NCBI GenBank assembly: GCA_003598975.1 | Contig: QZIJ01000056.1 | Coordinates: 1 to 48,800 of the forward strand | DNA from: Anaerolineaceae bacterium | GTDB taxonomy: Bacteria > Chloroflexota > Anaerolineae > Anaerolineales > Villigracilaceae | Length of the DNA: 48,800 bases | Direction: 5' to 3' | Part shown: positions 24,101-32,758 of the stretch, piece after piece | Layout of the letters: each line of letters starts with the position of its first letter | Numbering within the stretch: the first letter of the stretch is position 1 | Notes under the pieces: model-generated | The model's database searches: none | What the model was told of the DNA's origin: nothing | What the model saw: only the letters and a program-made list of their open reading frames with translations | Program-made: the position numbers and the translations under genes

Positions 24101-24232
24101 GAGCGGAGGGTCGAGTAGGCGGTGTTCGTCCGCCGTACCGAGACCCACAGTCGAAGGACGGGCCACATGAGCACGCACTGTTCCGTGGACTTGCCCTTCG
24201 ACTTCGTTCGCAACTTACGCTCTCTCCGCTCA
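24101..24232. repeat. Nested palindromic element between convergent genes
   Basis: Outer ends GAGCGGAG / CTCCGCTC. Inside are GGTCGAGTAGGCGG...CCGCCGTACCGAGACCC and AGTCGAAGG / CCTTCGACT. The latter motif, with CGCTCAGG, recurs in frame within the radical SAM gene at 42541-42578. Confidence 0.8.
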
Positions 24233-24265
24233 GGGCAGTGAGCCTTTAGATTCTATTCCCCACAA

Positions 24266-25819
24266 CTAACCGGATAATTCCACCATTACATCATTGATGC
24301 AATCGAGGACATCGCCCGCCAACACGGACGCGGCGCTTCCAGCTTCGCTGAGGGCGGCCAGCCCGGCCTGTGCGTGGATCCACGCCCCTGCGACGGCGGC
24401 CTCGAACGCGTCCATGCCCTGGGCGCGCAGGCCAACGATGATGCCTGCCAGCACGTCCCCTGTCCCTGCGCGGGCGAGCGCGGCGGAAGCAAATGGCAGG
24501 ACGGCGATTCTCCCGTCAGGCACGGCGATGACGGTGAACGCGCCTTTCAGCACGACGATGTGTCCCCATTCTTTCGCGTATTTCTCAGCGACGAACTCGC
24601 GGTTGTTTTGAATGTCTTCTTTCGATAATCCCGTCAGCACGGACATTTCGCCTGGGTGCGGAGTCAGCACAGAGAGCGCGGGGAGTTTCGCGTGCCAGTC
24701 GGGAATCTGTGCGAGGAGTTTCAGCGCGTCCGCGTCCGCGACGAAGGTAGGTAATTTTGCTTCGAGCAATTTGGCGAGGAAATCTTTGGTGGTCTCTTCG
24801 AGGCCGAATCCGCAGCCGACAAGGAGGGCGGTGGCGCGTCCGAGATTCTGCGCGACGGCAATCGCGCCCGCGCGGGCGATGAATCCGTTTTCGTGCGGGA
24901 GGGGAATCCACGTGGCTTCGGGGAGGTGGCCTGCCAGCGCGGCATGAAGAGGCGCGGGGACAGCCAGTGTAACAAGTCCCGCTCCGACGCGATAGGCGGC
25001 TTTGGCGGAGAGGTAGGCCGCGCCTGTGTAGGCGATTGATCCCGCCGCGATGAGGGCTGTGCCAAACGTCCCTTTGTGCGCGTCGTCGGGACGCGGCGGC
25101 AGATGGTCAGTGACCCACTCCACGTCAGGGGCGAAGCGAGGAATGTCCGCGAGCGCGGGGAGGTCGGGAGGCAGGCCGATGTCCACCACGTCGAGTTCGC
25201 CCACGAGGTCGAAGGCGGGGAAGCGGAGCAATCCCTGTTTGACACATGCCATCGTGACGGTGAGGTCGGCGGGGAGGGTTTCGTCGGCGACCTCGCCTGT
25301 GTCGCAGTCCACGCCCGAGGGACAGTCCACGGCGACAATGAAGGGCGGCTCGTCCAATGAGGCGAGGATGGATTGCACGCTGAAGAGCAGGTTGGCAATT
25401 TCGGGTTTGAGCGGGAGTTGGATGCCCGTACCGAGCAAGCCATCGAGGAGCAGGTCGGATGTTTCGAGGAAGGCCGCGAGGGAATCGGATTCGTCGTCTT
25501 CCTCGGCAAGGATGATCTCGCCGCCCGAACCGAGAAGGCGTTGCACCAACTCATCTTTTTTCGTTTTACGTTTTACACAATATGCCCTTGCGCGCCAACC
25601 CGCGCGGGCGAGACGTGCGAGGGCAACGAGGGTGTCGCCGCCGTTATTGCCTGGCCCGACGAGGCCGAGGACTTCCTCCCAGCCATTGTCTTCCCCCAGC
25701 GCATGGACGATATCCGCCAGCCCGCGGCCCGCGTTTTCCATCATTTGCTCGTATGTGAGTCCGCTGGCATCGGCTTGGGATTCGATGACTTTCATTTCAG
25801 AGACAGTGACGAGTTTCAT
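24266..25819 (-). CDS. nnrDE: Bifunctional NAD(P)H-hydrate epimerase / ADP-dependent dehydratase
   Basis: 517-residue fused YjeF protein that repairs hydrated NADH and NADPH. The N-terminal epimerase domain (about 1-220) shows VIESQADASGLTYEQMMENAG, VGPGNNGGDTLVALARL and VAVDCPSGVDCDTGE. The C-terminal ribokinase-like dehydratase domain has HKGTFGTALIAAGS, LTPHPGEMSVL and the nucleotide-site ARAGTGDVLAGIIVG. Cytoplasmic. A Lys-rich patch (CVKRKTKKDE, about residues 79-88), encoded by an A-rich repeat-like segment, interrupts the epimerase domain in a surface position. The upstream minus-strand DNA has TATAAT at 25840-25845. Confidence 0.95.
   Translation of the reverse strand: MKLVTVSEMKVIESQADASGLTYEQMMENAGRGLADIVHALGEDNGWEEVLGLVGPGNNGGDTLVALARLARAGWRARAYCVKRKTKKDELVQRLLGSGGEIILAEEDDESDSLAAFLETSDLLLDGLLGTGIQLPLKPEIANLLFSVQSILASLDEPPFIVAVDCPSGVDCDTGEVADETLPADLTVTMACVKQGLLRFPAFDLVGELDVVDIGLPPDLPALADIPRFAPDVEWVTDHLPPRPDDAHKGTFGTALIAAGSIAYTGAAYLSAKAAYRVGAGLVTLAVPAPLHAALAGHLPEATWIPLPHENGFIARAGAIAVAQNLGRATALLVGCGFGLEETTKDFLAKLLEAKLPTFVADADALKLLAQIPDWHAKLPALSVLTPHPGEMSVLTGLSKEDIQNNREFVAEKYAKEWGHIVVLKGAFTVIAVPDGRIAVLPFASAALARAGTGDVLAGIIVGLRAQGMDAFEAAVAGAWIHAQAGLAALSEAGSAASVLAGDVLDCINDVMVELSG
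25551..25580. repeat. In-frame GTAAAACGTAAA-like repeat inside nnrDE
   Basis: On the coding (minus) strand this reads GTGTAAAACGTAAAACGAAA, unlike the GC-rich gene around it. It shares the GTAAAACGTAAA core with 17528-17553. Confidence 0.5.
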
Positions 25820-25839
25820 GGGAGCCTCTTTTCAGGGAT

Positions 25840-25845
25840 ATTATA
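25840..25845 (-). promoter_or_regulatory. -10 hexamer of nnrDE
   Basis: TATAAT on the minus strand, 20 bases before the ATG at 25819, which is also preceded by a GAGG ribosome site. No clear -35 hexamer. Confidence 0.5.
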
Positions 25846-25917
25846 GTGCGAATGGGGCGCGGAGAATACGGATTTACGCGGAAGAACGCGGATTCGATTA
25901 TCATTATGATGTTCGAC

Positions 25918-25923
25918 TATAAT
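25918..25923 (+). promoter_or_regulatory. -10 hexamer of the small membrane protein gene
   Basis: TATAAT within GTTCGACTATAAT, the same context as at the SPFH promoter (GTTCGACTATAAT at 22956-22968). It lies 21 bases before the start at 25945. Confidence 0.55.
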
Positions 25924-25944
25924 TCGCGCCCAAAGGAAAATCTT

Positions 25945-26349
25945 ATGAACATGAAACGCTACTCAGCAATCTTGTATGCAATTATCTCAGCATTGGTCAT
26001 CGCCTTTCAAATTGCACTCGCGGCTGGCGCGCCTTGGGGAGCGTACGCTATGGGAGGCGCATTTCCAGGACAATTTCCTCCACCGATGCGAGTCGGCGCT
26101 GTTGTGCAAGCGATCATTCTTGCTGGGCTGGCAGGAGTGGTACTGGCGCGGTCGGGTGTTACTTTGAGTAAATGGTCGCGGGTCTCACGCTGGCTAATCT
26201 GGGTCGTGGTCGCGTTTTCGGGATTGAGTCTCGTACTGAATCTGGTCACCCCCAGCGCAGGTGAACGCGCCATCTGGGCACCCGTCGCGTTTGTGATGCT
26301 GGCCAGTAGTCTCGTGGTCGCAATTCTGAGCCGCCCAGAAAGCACGTGA
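25945..26349 (+). CDS. Small four-helix membrane protein
   Basis: 134 residues from ATG 25945, with AAAGGA upstream; the frame is open back to 25846 across the promoter. Four hydrophobic segments: AILYAIISALVIAFQIAL, VVQAIILAGLAGVVL, WLIWVVVAFSGLSLVLN and APVAFVMLASSLVVAIL. No charged catalytic motif. Family not recognised. It is alone between nnrDE (divergent) and the next membrane protein. Confidence 0.8.
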   Translation: MNMKRYSAILYAIISALVIAFQIALAAGAPWGAYAMGGAFPGQFPPPMRVGAVVQAIILAGLAGVVLARSGVTLSKWSRVSRWLIWVVVAFSGLSLVLNLVTPSAGERAIWAPVAFVMLASSLVVAILSRPEST

Positions 26350-26470
26350 TGATGACAGATTAGCACCGATAGGCGATGCGACAACGATGTGCAACCGACA
26401 GGTCAAAACCGTGTTAAACGAGACAGTATGTTCCAATTGATGAATTACCAAATCCAAGGAAATTATTGCT

Positions 26471-27502
26471 ATGGCTGAACCGAGACCCTACCCGCCGAGT
26501 TTTCTTGACCGCTTCATGGACTTTGTCCAACGAGGGCGCGTCCCTTATTGGCTCACCTATTTAATCCTGCTCATTGTACAAGTCACCATCCTCCACATCC
26601 TCGCCTGGATGGACGGTTGGATGCCGGTCTTTACTTTCAATCCGATCATGGCCGTTTTTCCGATCTGGCTTTGGATCCCCATGATCGTCATGACCTACGT
26701 GGATTCGGTCGCGTTGGATGCGCTCAACAGTTTCCGTCCACTGTTAAAGATCGAAGATGAGGAATTGAACAGGCTCAGATACGAATTCACAACCATGCCG
26801 CCGCGAGGGGTATTCCTCAGTGGCCTGTTTTGGGGAATCAATTACCTGCTTCTGACCTATTTAGGCTACCAGGTGGGTTACGAGGCATATGGACTGGATG
26901 CCTTCCTCGGTTCAGTCACCTTCATAGTGGGATTGATCTCCTACCTGACGGGGAGCGCCATCTACTATCACTCCCTAAGGCAACTCAGCCTCATCAATCG
27001 CACGGTTCGGACGGCGAGGCAACTCAACCTGTTCCGCCTCGACCCCGTCTATGCGTTTTCGCGCGTGACGTCCCTGATCGGCATCTCGTGGATGCTCATG
27101 CTGACACTGACCCTGCTGACTCTCCCCATCCGTCTCGCCACTGGACTGGGATTGGCGATCATGGCCGTACAGATTCTCCTGGCAATCGTGGCTTTTGTCC
27201 TGCCACTTTGGTTTGTACATCGTCGTCTCGAATCAGAAAAACTAAAACTCGTTGCGGAACACAACCTACGTGTCGAGTCGACGATCAAACTTCTGCATGA
27301 GACGCTCGATAACAAGAAATTAGAGATCTCCGCCCATTTCAACGACGCGATGGCCAGCCTGGCCGCAGAACGCGAAGTGCTGAGCGCCATCCCCACCTGG
27401 CCATGGCGCGCAGGCACATTGACAGGTTTTCTGTCCGCGATTGTATTGCCAATCATCATCTTCCTCATCCAGTTCGCTGTTGAAAAGTGGCTGGGTGGAT
27501 GA
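26471..27502 (+). CDS. Polytopic membrane protein with helical cytoplasmic segment
   Basis: 343 residues, family not recognised. Hydrophobic segments occur at about 22-45, 55-75, 115-135, 145-165, 195-220 and 225-245. A charged helical stretch (HRRLESEKLKLVAEHNLRVE, about 252-310) is likely coiled coil. A final membrane helix (GTLTGFLSAIVLPIIIFLI) lies near the C-terminus. The ribosome site AAGGA is about 10 bases before the ATG. The next gene begins 16 bases after its stop, so the pair is probably one operon. Confidence 0.82.
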   Translation: MAEPRPYPPSFLDRFMDFVQRGRVPYWLTYLILLIVQVTILHILAWMDGWMPVFTFNPIMAVFPIWLWIPMIVMTYVDSVALDALNSFRPLLKIEDEELNRLRYEFTTMPPRGVFLSGLFWGINYLLLTYLGYQVGYEAYGLDAFLGSVTFIVGLISYLTGSAIYYHSLRQLSLINRTVRTARQLNLFRLDPVYAFSRVTSLIGISWMLMLTLTLLTLPIRLATGLGLAIMAVQILLAIVAFVLPLWFVHRRLESEKLKLVAEHNLRVESTIKLLHETLDNKKLEISAHFNDAMASLAAEREVLSAIPTWPWRAGTLTGFLSAIVLPIIIFLIQFAVEKWLGG

Positions 27503-27518
27503 AGAGGAGGCTGTCACC

Positions 27519-27887
27519 ATGAGTCCCGTCCGTTTGTCAAAAATCGAATTGGGGGTCCGCACCATCATTGAATTCAACGAGGCCTTCAACCGTCACGATG
27601 TGCACGGGATGATGTCACTGATGAGCGAGGACTGCGTGTTCGAGAACACGCATCCCGCGCCCGATGGGACGGCCTACAAAGGCAAAGAAGCCGTCACACA
27701 GTTCTGGCAGGATTTCTTCCGCGAATCTCCGCAGGCGCATATCGAGATCGAAGAGATTTTCGGGTTGGGATTCCACGTTGTCATGCGCTGGAGATACACG
27801 TGGGGAGACGGTCATGTCCGCGGTGTGGATGTGTTCAAATTGAAAGATGGCCTGATCTGCGAGAAATTGTCTTATGTGAAGGGGTAA
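27519..27887 (+). CDS. SnoaL-like (NTF2-fold) protein
   Basis: 122 residues from ATG 27519, with GAGGAGG 8 bases upstream; an earlier in-frame start at 27441 would overlap the previous gene by 62 bases. It shows the SnoaL/NTF2-like pattern IIEFNEAFNRHDVHGMMSLMSEDCVFENTHP, then YKGKEAVTQFWQDFF, ending in GVDVFKLKDGLICEK. Such proteins are small cytoplasmic pockets acting as isomerases or binding small molecules. The substrate is unknown. Confidence 0.85.
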   Translation: MSPVRLSKIELGVRTIIEFNEAFNRHDVHGMMSLMSEDCVFENTHPAPDGTAYKGKEAVTQFWQDFFRESPQAHIEIEEIFGLGFHVVMRWRYTWGDGHVRGVDVFKLKDGLICEKLSYVKG

Positions 27888-27891
27888 TGTG

Positions 27892-27961
27892 GTACACGGA
27901 TTTGACGGATTTTCTTAAATTCTTTCCGTGTGAATCTGTGTAATCCGCGTAATCCGTGTAC
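27892..27961. repeat. Palindromic element with GTACACGGATT ends
   Basis: Perfect 11-base inverted ends GTACACGGATT (27892-27902) and AATCCGTGTAC (27951-27961). Same family as 15415-15501. It separates convergent genes. Confidence 0.85.
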
Positions 27962-27968
27962 AAAGAAT

Positions 27969-29786
27969 TCATCCCCACAAGCCGCGCGAAATCTCTTCCA
28001 ATCCCAATTCCAGCAATTTCTCTTTTGACGGTTTTCCTGTCGCCTTGTCCCAATCCCGCGCATCGTAATAGGCTTCGAGCATCTCCTCGAACGGGATGAT
28101 GTATCCCGCCGCGCCGCCATTCGGATAAGGTTCGAGCAGACCTTTTGGCAGTTTATCGTTGGCGCGTGTCAGGCCAAGCCGGTTGTTGATGGCGCGCTTG
28201 AGATTCCAGGCGCGCTCGCCGCTTTTCATCATGTCTTCGATTGTCCAATTCAAGCCGCAAGCAGAATTAATCAAATCCACCACCGTCTGCGGCGGGACAT
28301 TGGCAAAGATGCACATCACGAGAGCGTTGAAGACAGTCCGCCAGTTTTGATGAATTGCAACGTTGGCCGATTTCTCCGCGCCTGCCTGCCGCCCGAAGAC
28401 TTTCAGGCCGATGGCTTCCTCCACCTGTCCCCACTCCACAAAGTAATAATCCGACTGGTTATGGCATGCGCCGCGCGGGCTGGTGGCATATGCCAGCGCC
28501 ATACCTGAAACACCGCGCGGATCGTGATAGGCCACCTCCAGCCCATTGACTTGCACCGCTTCCTCTTCCGCGTTGAAATGCTTACCCAACACACGTGAGC
28601 CGCGCGCCAGCAGGTCGCCGAATCCTGTGCGGTGTGCGGTCATTCGAATCAGATTTGCAACCGTTTCTTCGTCGCCCCATTTCAAAATCATCCCACCCGT
28701 GTCTTTTTCTGAAATAATGCCTTGGTCAAAAAGTTGCAGGGCAAGCCCAATCGTATTGCCCATGCTGATCGTGTCCATGCCGAGGCGGTCGCACAAATCC
28801 ATCAAACGAACAATTGCGCCCAAATCGCGAATGAGCAGATTCGGGCCGAGCCCCACGATCGTTTCATACTCTGGCCCCTTCTGTTTGCCCGCGCCGATAT
28901 CCACCACGCGGCCGCAGGCGATCACGCATCCGTGGCAGGCGCTCGTCCCACGCAAAATCGTCTCGGCCATTGTCGAGCCAGAGACTTTGTCCACGTTGTC
29001 AATTTCGCCGAGAGTGTAATACATCTTAGGCATCGAACCGAGATAATCGGCGTAATCCGCCACACTGGCTGTGCCGAGTTCATGCGCCACACGCGTCTGG
29101 GTATCTTTTTTCAGCGCGTGATTGGACGCGGAACGAATCGCGTTATAGCCCTCCGCATCCGACAATGGAATTTTGCCTTTTCCGCGAACAGCAATTGCCT
29201 TAAGATTTTTCGACGCCATCACCGCGCCCAGTCCCGTACGGCCAGCCGTCCGTCCGTGATCGCAGAAGATTCCTGCGAATAGGACTCCGTTTTCCGCGGC
29301 AGGACCAACGCAGGCGACGCGCGTCCCCGTGACACCCAGTTCCTTTTTGATGGACTCCTGCGTCTGATACGTATCCTGCCCCCACACGTTCGCACCATCG
29401 CAGACCTCGAGACGGCCTCCGTTTAACCAGAGGTACACTGGCCCGGGCGACCGTCCCGTGATCCACAAGCCGTCGTAACCCGCGAAACGCAGTTCGGGGC
29501 CCCAAAAGCCTCCGCAGTTGGATTCCGCCCAAAGTCCGGTGAGAGGCGAAAGCCCACAGACGACAAAGCGTCCGACCGTTGGACCGAGAGTCCCGCTGAG
29601 AGGGCCGTTGATGAACAGGAGCGGAGCGTCCGCAGAAAGCGGATCGAGGTCCCGCGTGAGCGAAGAATAGAGCAGGCGCGCTGCCAGCGACGCGCCTCCC
29701 AAATAATCCCGTTGCCATTCTTCGGGAACAGCATATTCGCTTGTTTCGCCAGTGGCGAGGTTGATTTTGAGGATGGGTTGCAACAT
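27969..29786 (-). CDS. aor: Tungsten/molybdenum aldehyde ferredoxin oxidoreductase
   Basis: 605 residues from the ATG at 29786, the usual family length; the frame is open upstream to 29897 with no support. It oxidises aldehydes to carboxylic acids (or the reverse) using a bis-pterin tungsten centre and one [4Fe-4S] cluster, with ferredoxin as partner. The N-terminus LKINLATGETSEY and DYLGGASLAARLLY is typical. Cluster cysteines are in TSACHGCVIACGRVV, with a fourth in ACGLNWTIEDM. The pterin-binding segments include YLWLNGGRLE and GLEVAYHDPRGVSG. A ferredoxin gene lies at 37654. Substrate not predictable. Confidence 0.93.
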   Translation of the reverse strand: MLQPILKINLATGETSEYAVPEEWQRDYLGGASLAARLLYSSLTRDLDPLSADAPLLFINGPLSGTLGPTVGRFVVCGLSPLTGLWAESNCGGFWGPELRFAGYDGLWITGRSPGPVYLWLNGGRLEVCDGANVWGQDTYQTQESIKKELGVTGTRVACVGPAAENGVLFAGIFCDHGRTAGRTGLGAVMASKNLKAIAVRGKGKIPLSDAEGYNAIRSASNHALKKDTQTRVAHELGTASVADYADYLGSMPKMYYTLGEIDNVDKVSGSTMAETILRGTSACHGCVIACGRVVDIGAGKQKGPEYETIVGLGPNLLIRDLGAIVRLMDLCDRLGMDTISMGNTIGLALQLFDQGIISEKDTGGMILKWGDEETVANLIRMTAHRTGFGDLLARGSRVLGKHFNAEEEAVQVNGLEVAYHDPRGVSGMALAYATSPRGACHNQSDYYFVEWGQVEEAIGLKVFGRQAGAEKSANVAIHQNWRTVFNALVMCIFANVPPQTVVDLINSACGLNWTIEDMMKSGERAWNLKRAINNRLGLTRANDKLPKGLLEPYPNGGAAGYIIPFEEMLEAYYDARDWDKATGKPSKEKLLELGLEEISRGLWG

Positions 29787-29906
29787 TGAGAGCGGCCTTG
29801 CAGTTTGGAAGTCGTGATTTCTATTTTCGATTTTTGCCTTATAATTCCAACCGGCACAAGATGGTGTCATTTTATCCTTGATGCAGGTGAAAGGCAAGTC
29901 TGTGCC

Positions 29907-30048
29907 TCTAAAGCCTGCAGGTGTGTGTGGCTTTATTTTAGCGGCAAGATTGACACATAACTCAACCTCTGGAAAGGAGGTGATTGGCAGTCAGCTTTCT
30001 TGCACAGGTAAGTCATTCGACCAAAATACATTGAGGAGACAAATCACC
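29907..30048 (+). promoter_or_regulatory. Leader region of the amino-acid ABC operon
   Basis: Contains AAAGCC / GGCTTTATTTT (29910-29938), a short stem with a T-rich 3' side that could act as an attenuator, a TTGACA at 29950-29955 with no matching -10, and GGAAAGGAGGTGATT, which is fully complementary to the 16S anti-Shine-Dalgarno but lies about 70 bases before the true start. Function of the leader is not settled. Confidence 0.35.
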
Positions 30049-30948
30049 ATGAAGAAAATGCTCGTTCTGTTCAGTCTGCTGGTCATCGCCTCGCTTGCAC
30101 TTACAGCCTGTGGCGGCGGGGGACAAACCAGCAACGATTTGCTGACCATCATCAAGGAGCGCGGCTACGTAATCGCTTCCACCGACCCGAACTATATGCC
30201 GCAATCGGGCATGAACCCGGAAGGCAAGCGCCCGGCTGATACCAAATGCCCGTCCGACACCTTCACAGCCGCGGAAATGCAAGGCTTCGATGTGGCTGTT
30301 GCGGCCGAAGTCGGCAAACGCCTCGGCGTGGAAACCTGCTTCGCCACCCCGGACTGGGATGTGGTCACCGCCGGCAGTTGGGCGGATAAATGGGACATGA
30401 GTGTCGGTTCCATGACCGTCAAACCTCCGCGCCCCGATTTCCTCTACTTCAGCACCCCCTACTACGCCCCAACCGCGGTTGTTGGCGTGCCAGCCGATTC
30501 CACGCTGACCTCCATTGATGAGTTGGCCGGGCAATCGGTCTGCGTGGCAACCTCCACCACCTACCTCGACTGGATCAACAACGCCCTCGACCTGAACCCC
30601 GACGATATTTACGCCATGCCGCCTGAGGGCATCAAGATCGTCGAACTGCCCACCGACCAGGAATGTCCGCAAGCCCTGGCCGCTGGCCGCACCGAATTCG
30701 TCGCCTACGTGACCTCGATCACGGTTGTGGAGTCGAATATCGCTGGGGGCCTGCCGGTTAAACAACTGGGCGGCGCGGTGTTCAAGGAAAAGAACGCCAT
30801 CGCCATTGACAAGGCATCCAGTTTTGATACAGCCGCGTTCGTGAAAGCCGTGGATGACGCCGTCAAAGCCATGCACGCCGACGGCACACTGAGCGCCCTT
30901 TCCATCGAATGGTTCGGCTCCGACCTAACCCAGGACCTCGTCGAGTAA
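30049..30948 (+). CDS. Polar amino-acid ABC transporter substrate-binding lipoprotein
   Basis: 299 residues from ATG 30049, with GAGGAG upstream. Signal peptide MKKMLVLFSLLVIASLAL and lipobox LTAC, so anchored to the outer face of the membrane. The mature part is a family-3 (SBP_bac_3) periplasmic binding fold: IIKERGYVIASTDPNY, MQGFDVAVAAEVGKRLG, WDMSVGSMTVKPPR, FSTPYYAPTAVVGV and ELAGQSVCVATSTTYLDW. It heads the operon with permease and ATPase. A stem-loop after the gene may favour its higher expression. Ligand likely a polar or charged amino acid, not determined. Confidence 0.93.
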   Translation: MKKMLVLFSLLVIASLALTACGGGGQTSNDLLTIIKERGYVIASTDPNYMPQSGMNPEGKRPADTKCPSDTFTAAEMQGFDVAVAAEVGKRLGVETCFATPDWDVVTAGSWADKWDMSVGSMTVKPPRPDFLYFSTPYYAPTAVVGVPADSTLTSIDELAGQSVCVATSTTYLDWINNALDLNPDDIYAMPPEGIKIVELPTDQECPQALAAGRTEFVAYVTSITVVESNIAGGLPVKQLGGAVFKEKNAIAIDKASSFDTAAFVKAVDDAVKAMHADGTLSALSIEWFGSDLTQDLVE

Positions 30949-30968
30949 CCCATCGCGTTCGAATCACA

Positions 30969-30993
30969 GGGGAGCGGTTGACACCCGCTTCCC
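30969..30993 (+). terminator. Intercistronic stem-loop after the binding-protein gene
   Basis: GGGGAGCGG (30969-30977) pairs with CCGCTTCCC (30985-30993) across a 7-base loop. No T-run follows, so it more likely protects or partly ends the mRNA than stops it fully, raising binding protein over membrane components. Confidence 0.6.
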
Positions 30994-31015
30994 TGCATTC
31001 ATTACAGGATGCGCC

Positions 31016-31852
31016 ATGAAACTTTTTGGAAGTAAACAGACGACCGAACCAAAGTCTCAGGCAGAACTACTCTACGAATTACAACAACGCAAGGAACGCA
31101 TCTTCCGAACCAACGTCGGCGCTTCGTGGGTTTTCCTGCTTTTGTTCCTGTATGTCGTCTTCAGCGGGGATAGCCTGGGCTTGGACGCGATCAGTCTTGA
31201 TTCCAAGTTCATCGCGGATAATTTCGCGTTCATCGGTAAAGGGCTGGGGGTTACGATCTACATTTCGCTGTTATCCATCGCACTGGCAATTGTTTTGGCC
31301 CTCTTTGCCGCGCTGGGCCGTCTGTCCAGATTTCCTCCCTTTTATGCGCTCAGCACCTTCTACGTTTCGTTGATGCGCGGCACGCCCCTCTATCTGCAGA
31401 TCTTCTTTTTCTTCCTGGCCCTGCCGCAATTGGGCATTGTCATGCCGCCGATTATGGCAGGCGTGCTTGCGCTGGGAATGAACTACGGCGCCTACATGAG
31501 CGAGACATTTCGGGCGGGGATCGGTTCCGTGGGCAAAGGACAACGCGAGGCCGCTATCGCCCTCGGCATGACCTCGGGGCAGGTCATGCGCCGCATCGTC
31601 ATGCCACAGGCCCTGCGCTTCGCCATCCCTCCGATGGGTAATGATTTCATTGCCATGACGAAAGACTCCGCCATGGTCGCCGCGACGGGTTTTGTTCACG
31701 AGTTGATGTGGCGGGCCACCCGCCAGGGACGCGCCACTTTCCACAATCTCGAAGCGCTGATCATGGCCGCCGTTTTCTACTGGGGCATGACCCTCCTTCT
31801 GACTGCCATCCAAAGCCGCATCGAAGCCCGCCTGGGGAAAGGAGACCGCTAA
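31016..31852 (+). CDS. Polar amino-acid ABC transporter permease (HisMQ family)
   Basis: 278 residues. The N-terminal 35 residues are charged and cytoplasmic, then about five to six membrane helices follow. Family motifs are [42 protein letters not shown] and the EAA loop [19 protein letters not shown], followed by [21 protein letters not shown]. Single permease gene, so the transporter probably uses a homodimer. It ends one base before the ATPase start codon. Confidence 0.93.
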   Translation: MKLFGSKQTTEPKSQAELLYELQQRKERIFRTNVGASWVFLLLFLYVVFSGDSLGLDAISLDSKFIADNFAFIGKGLGVTIYISLLSIALAIVLALFAALGRLSRFPPFYALSTFYVSLMRGTPLYLQIFFFFLALPQLGIVMPPIMAGVLALGMNYGAYMSETFRAGIGSVGKGQREAAIALGMTSGQVMRRIVMPQALRFAIPPMGNDFIAMTKDSAMVAATGFVHELMWRATRQGRATFHNLEALIMAAVFYWGMTLLLTAIQSRIEARLGKGDR

Positions 31853-31853
31853 C

Positions 31854-32615
31854 ATGGGCACACCGATCATCAAAGTGACCAATTTGTCCAAGTATTTCGG
31901 CCGCCTGCATGTTCTAAAAGGCATCAACCTGGAAGTCCAGCCGCGCGAGGTGGTCTGCGTCATCGGGCGCAGTGGATCGGGGAAAAGCACCATGCTCCGC
32001 TGTATCAACTTCCTCGAGGAACCTTCGGAGGGAGAGATCGAGATCCATGGACTCAAGATCCCTGCGGGCGGAAAAGGCCGGGAGCACTACAAACTTATTC
32101 ACGAAGCGCGGTTGTTGACAGGCATGGTCTTTCAGGAATTCAACCTGTTCCCGCACATGAGCATCCTTGAAAACGTGATGGAAGCCCCTGTCATCGTCAA
32201 AGGCATGGATCATGCCAAGGCGAAGGAAATCGCCGAAATGAACCTGGCGCGCGTTGGCATGTTGTTCAAAAAGGATGAGTACCCGAATCGCATCTCTGGC
32301 GGACAAAAACAGCGCGTTGCCATTGCCCGCGCCCTGGCCATGCAACCCGAAGTCATGCTCTTCGACGAACCCACCTCCGCCCTCGATCCCGAACTCATCG
32401 GCGAAGTGCTCGAAGTCATGAAGGGACTCGCCAAGGAGGGCACCACCATGTTGGTTGTGACCCACGAAATGGGTTTCGCCCGCGAAGTGGCCGATCGCAT
32501 GGTTGTCATGAACGAAGGCGAACTTATCGAAGAGGGTGAACCCAGCGAGGTTCTCGCCCATCCAAAACACAAACAGACCCAGGCTTTGCTCGACCGCTAT
32601 CGCACAGCGGATTAA
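31854..32615 (+). CDS. Polar amino-acid ABC transporter ATP-binding protein
   Basis: 253 residues. Walker [10 protein letters not shown] near residue 40, Q-loop [21 protein letters not shown], signature [15 protein letters not shown], Walker [15 protein letters not shown] and switch [15 protein letters not shown]. The GlnQ/ArtP/HisP subgroup pattern is clear. A short insertion ([17 protein letters not shown]) before the Q-loop is common in this group. Last gene of the operon. Confidence 0.95.
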   Translation: MGTPIIKVTNLSKYFGRLHVLKGINLEVQPREVVCVIGRSGSGKSTMLRCINFLEEPSEGEIEIHGLKIPAGGKGREHYKLIHEARLLTGMVFQEFNLFPHMSILENVMEAPVIVKGMDHAKAKEIAEMNLARVGMLFKKDEYPNRISGGQKQRVAIARALAMQPEVMLFDEPTSALDPELIGEVLEVMKGLAKEGTTMLVVTHEMGFAREVADRMVVMNEGELIEEGEPSEVLAHPKHKQTQALLDRYRTAD

Positions 32616-32758
32616 AAAAACACGAATCACCCCAAACTTAAGAAATCTACCACTGCAAAGAGGCGGCCAAATCTGTGCAAATCTGTGACATCGTGCCCGA
32701 AGGGTAAATCCGTGGCTAAAGATTAAATTCGGGGTGAGCCGTGTTTGAAAACGATCAA
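32616..32758. other. Intergenic stretch with degenerate AATCTGTG/AATCCGTG repeats
   Basis: Between the ABC operon and the convergent SCP2 gene. Contains CAAATCTGTGCAAATCTGTG and TAAATCCGTGG, resembling the interior of the GTACACGGATT elements but without their ends. No gene or terminator is obvious. Confidence 0.45.

Noticed and set aside
29878-30048. N-terminal extension of the ABC binding lipoprotein
   Set aside because: The extra residues would hide the signal peptide; ATG 30049 has a good ribosome site and a normal lipoprotein start.
30013-30876. 287-codon minus-strand open frame
   Set aside because: Antisense to the ABC binding-protein gene, which has signal peptide, lipobox and fold motifs.
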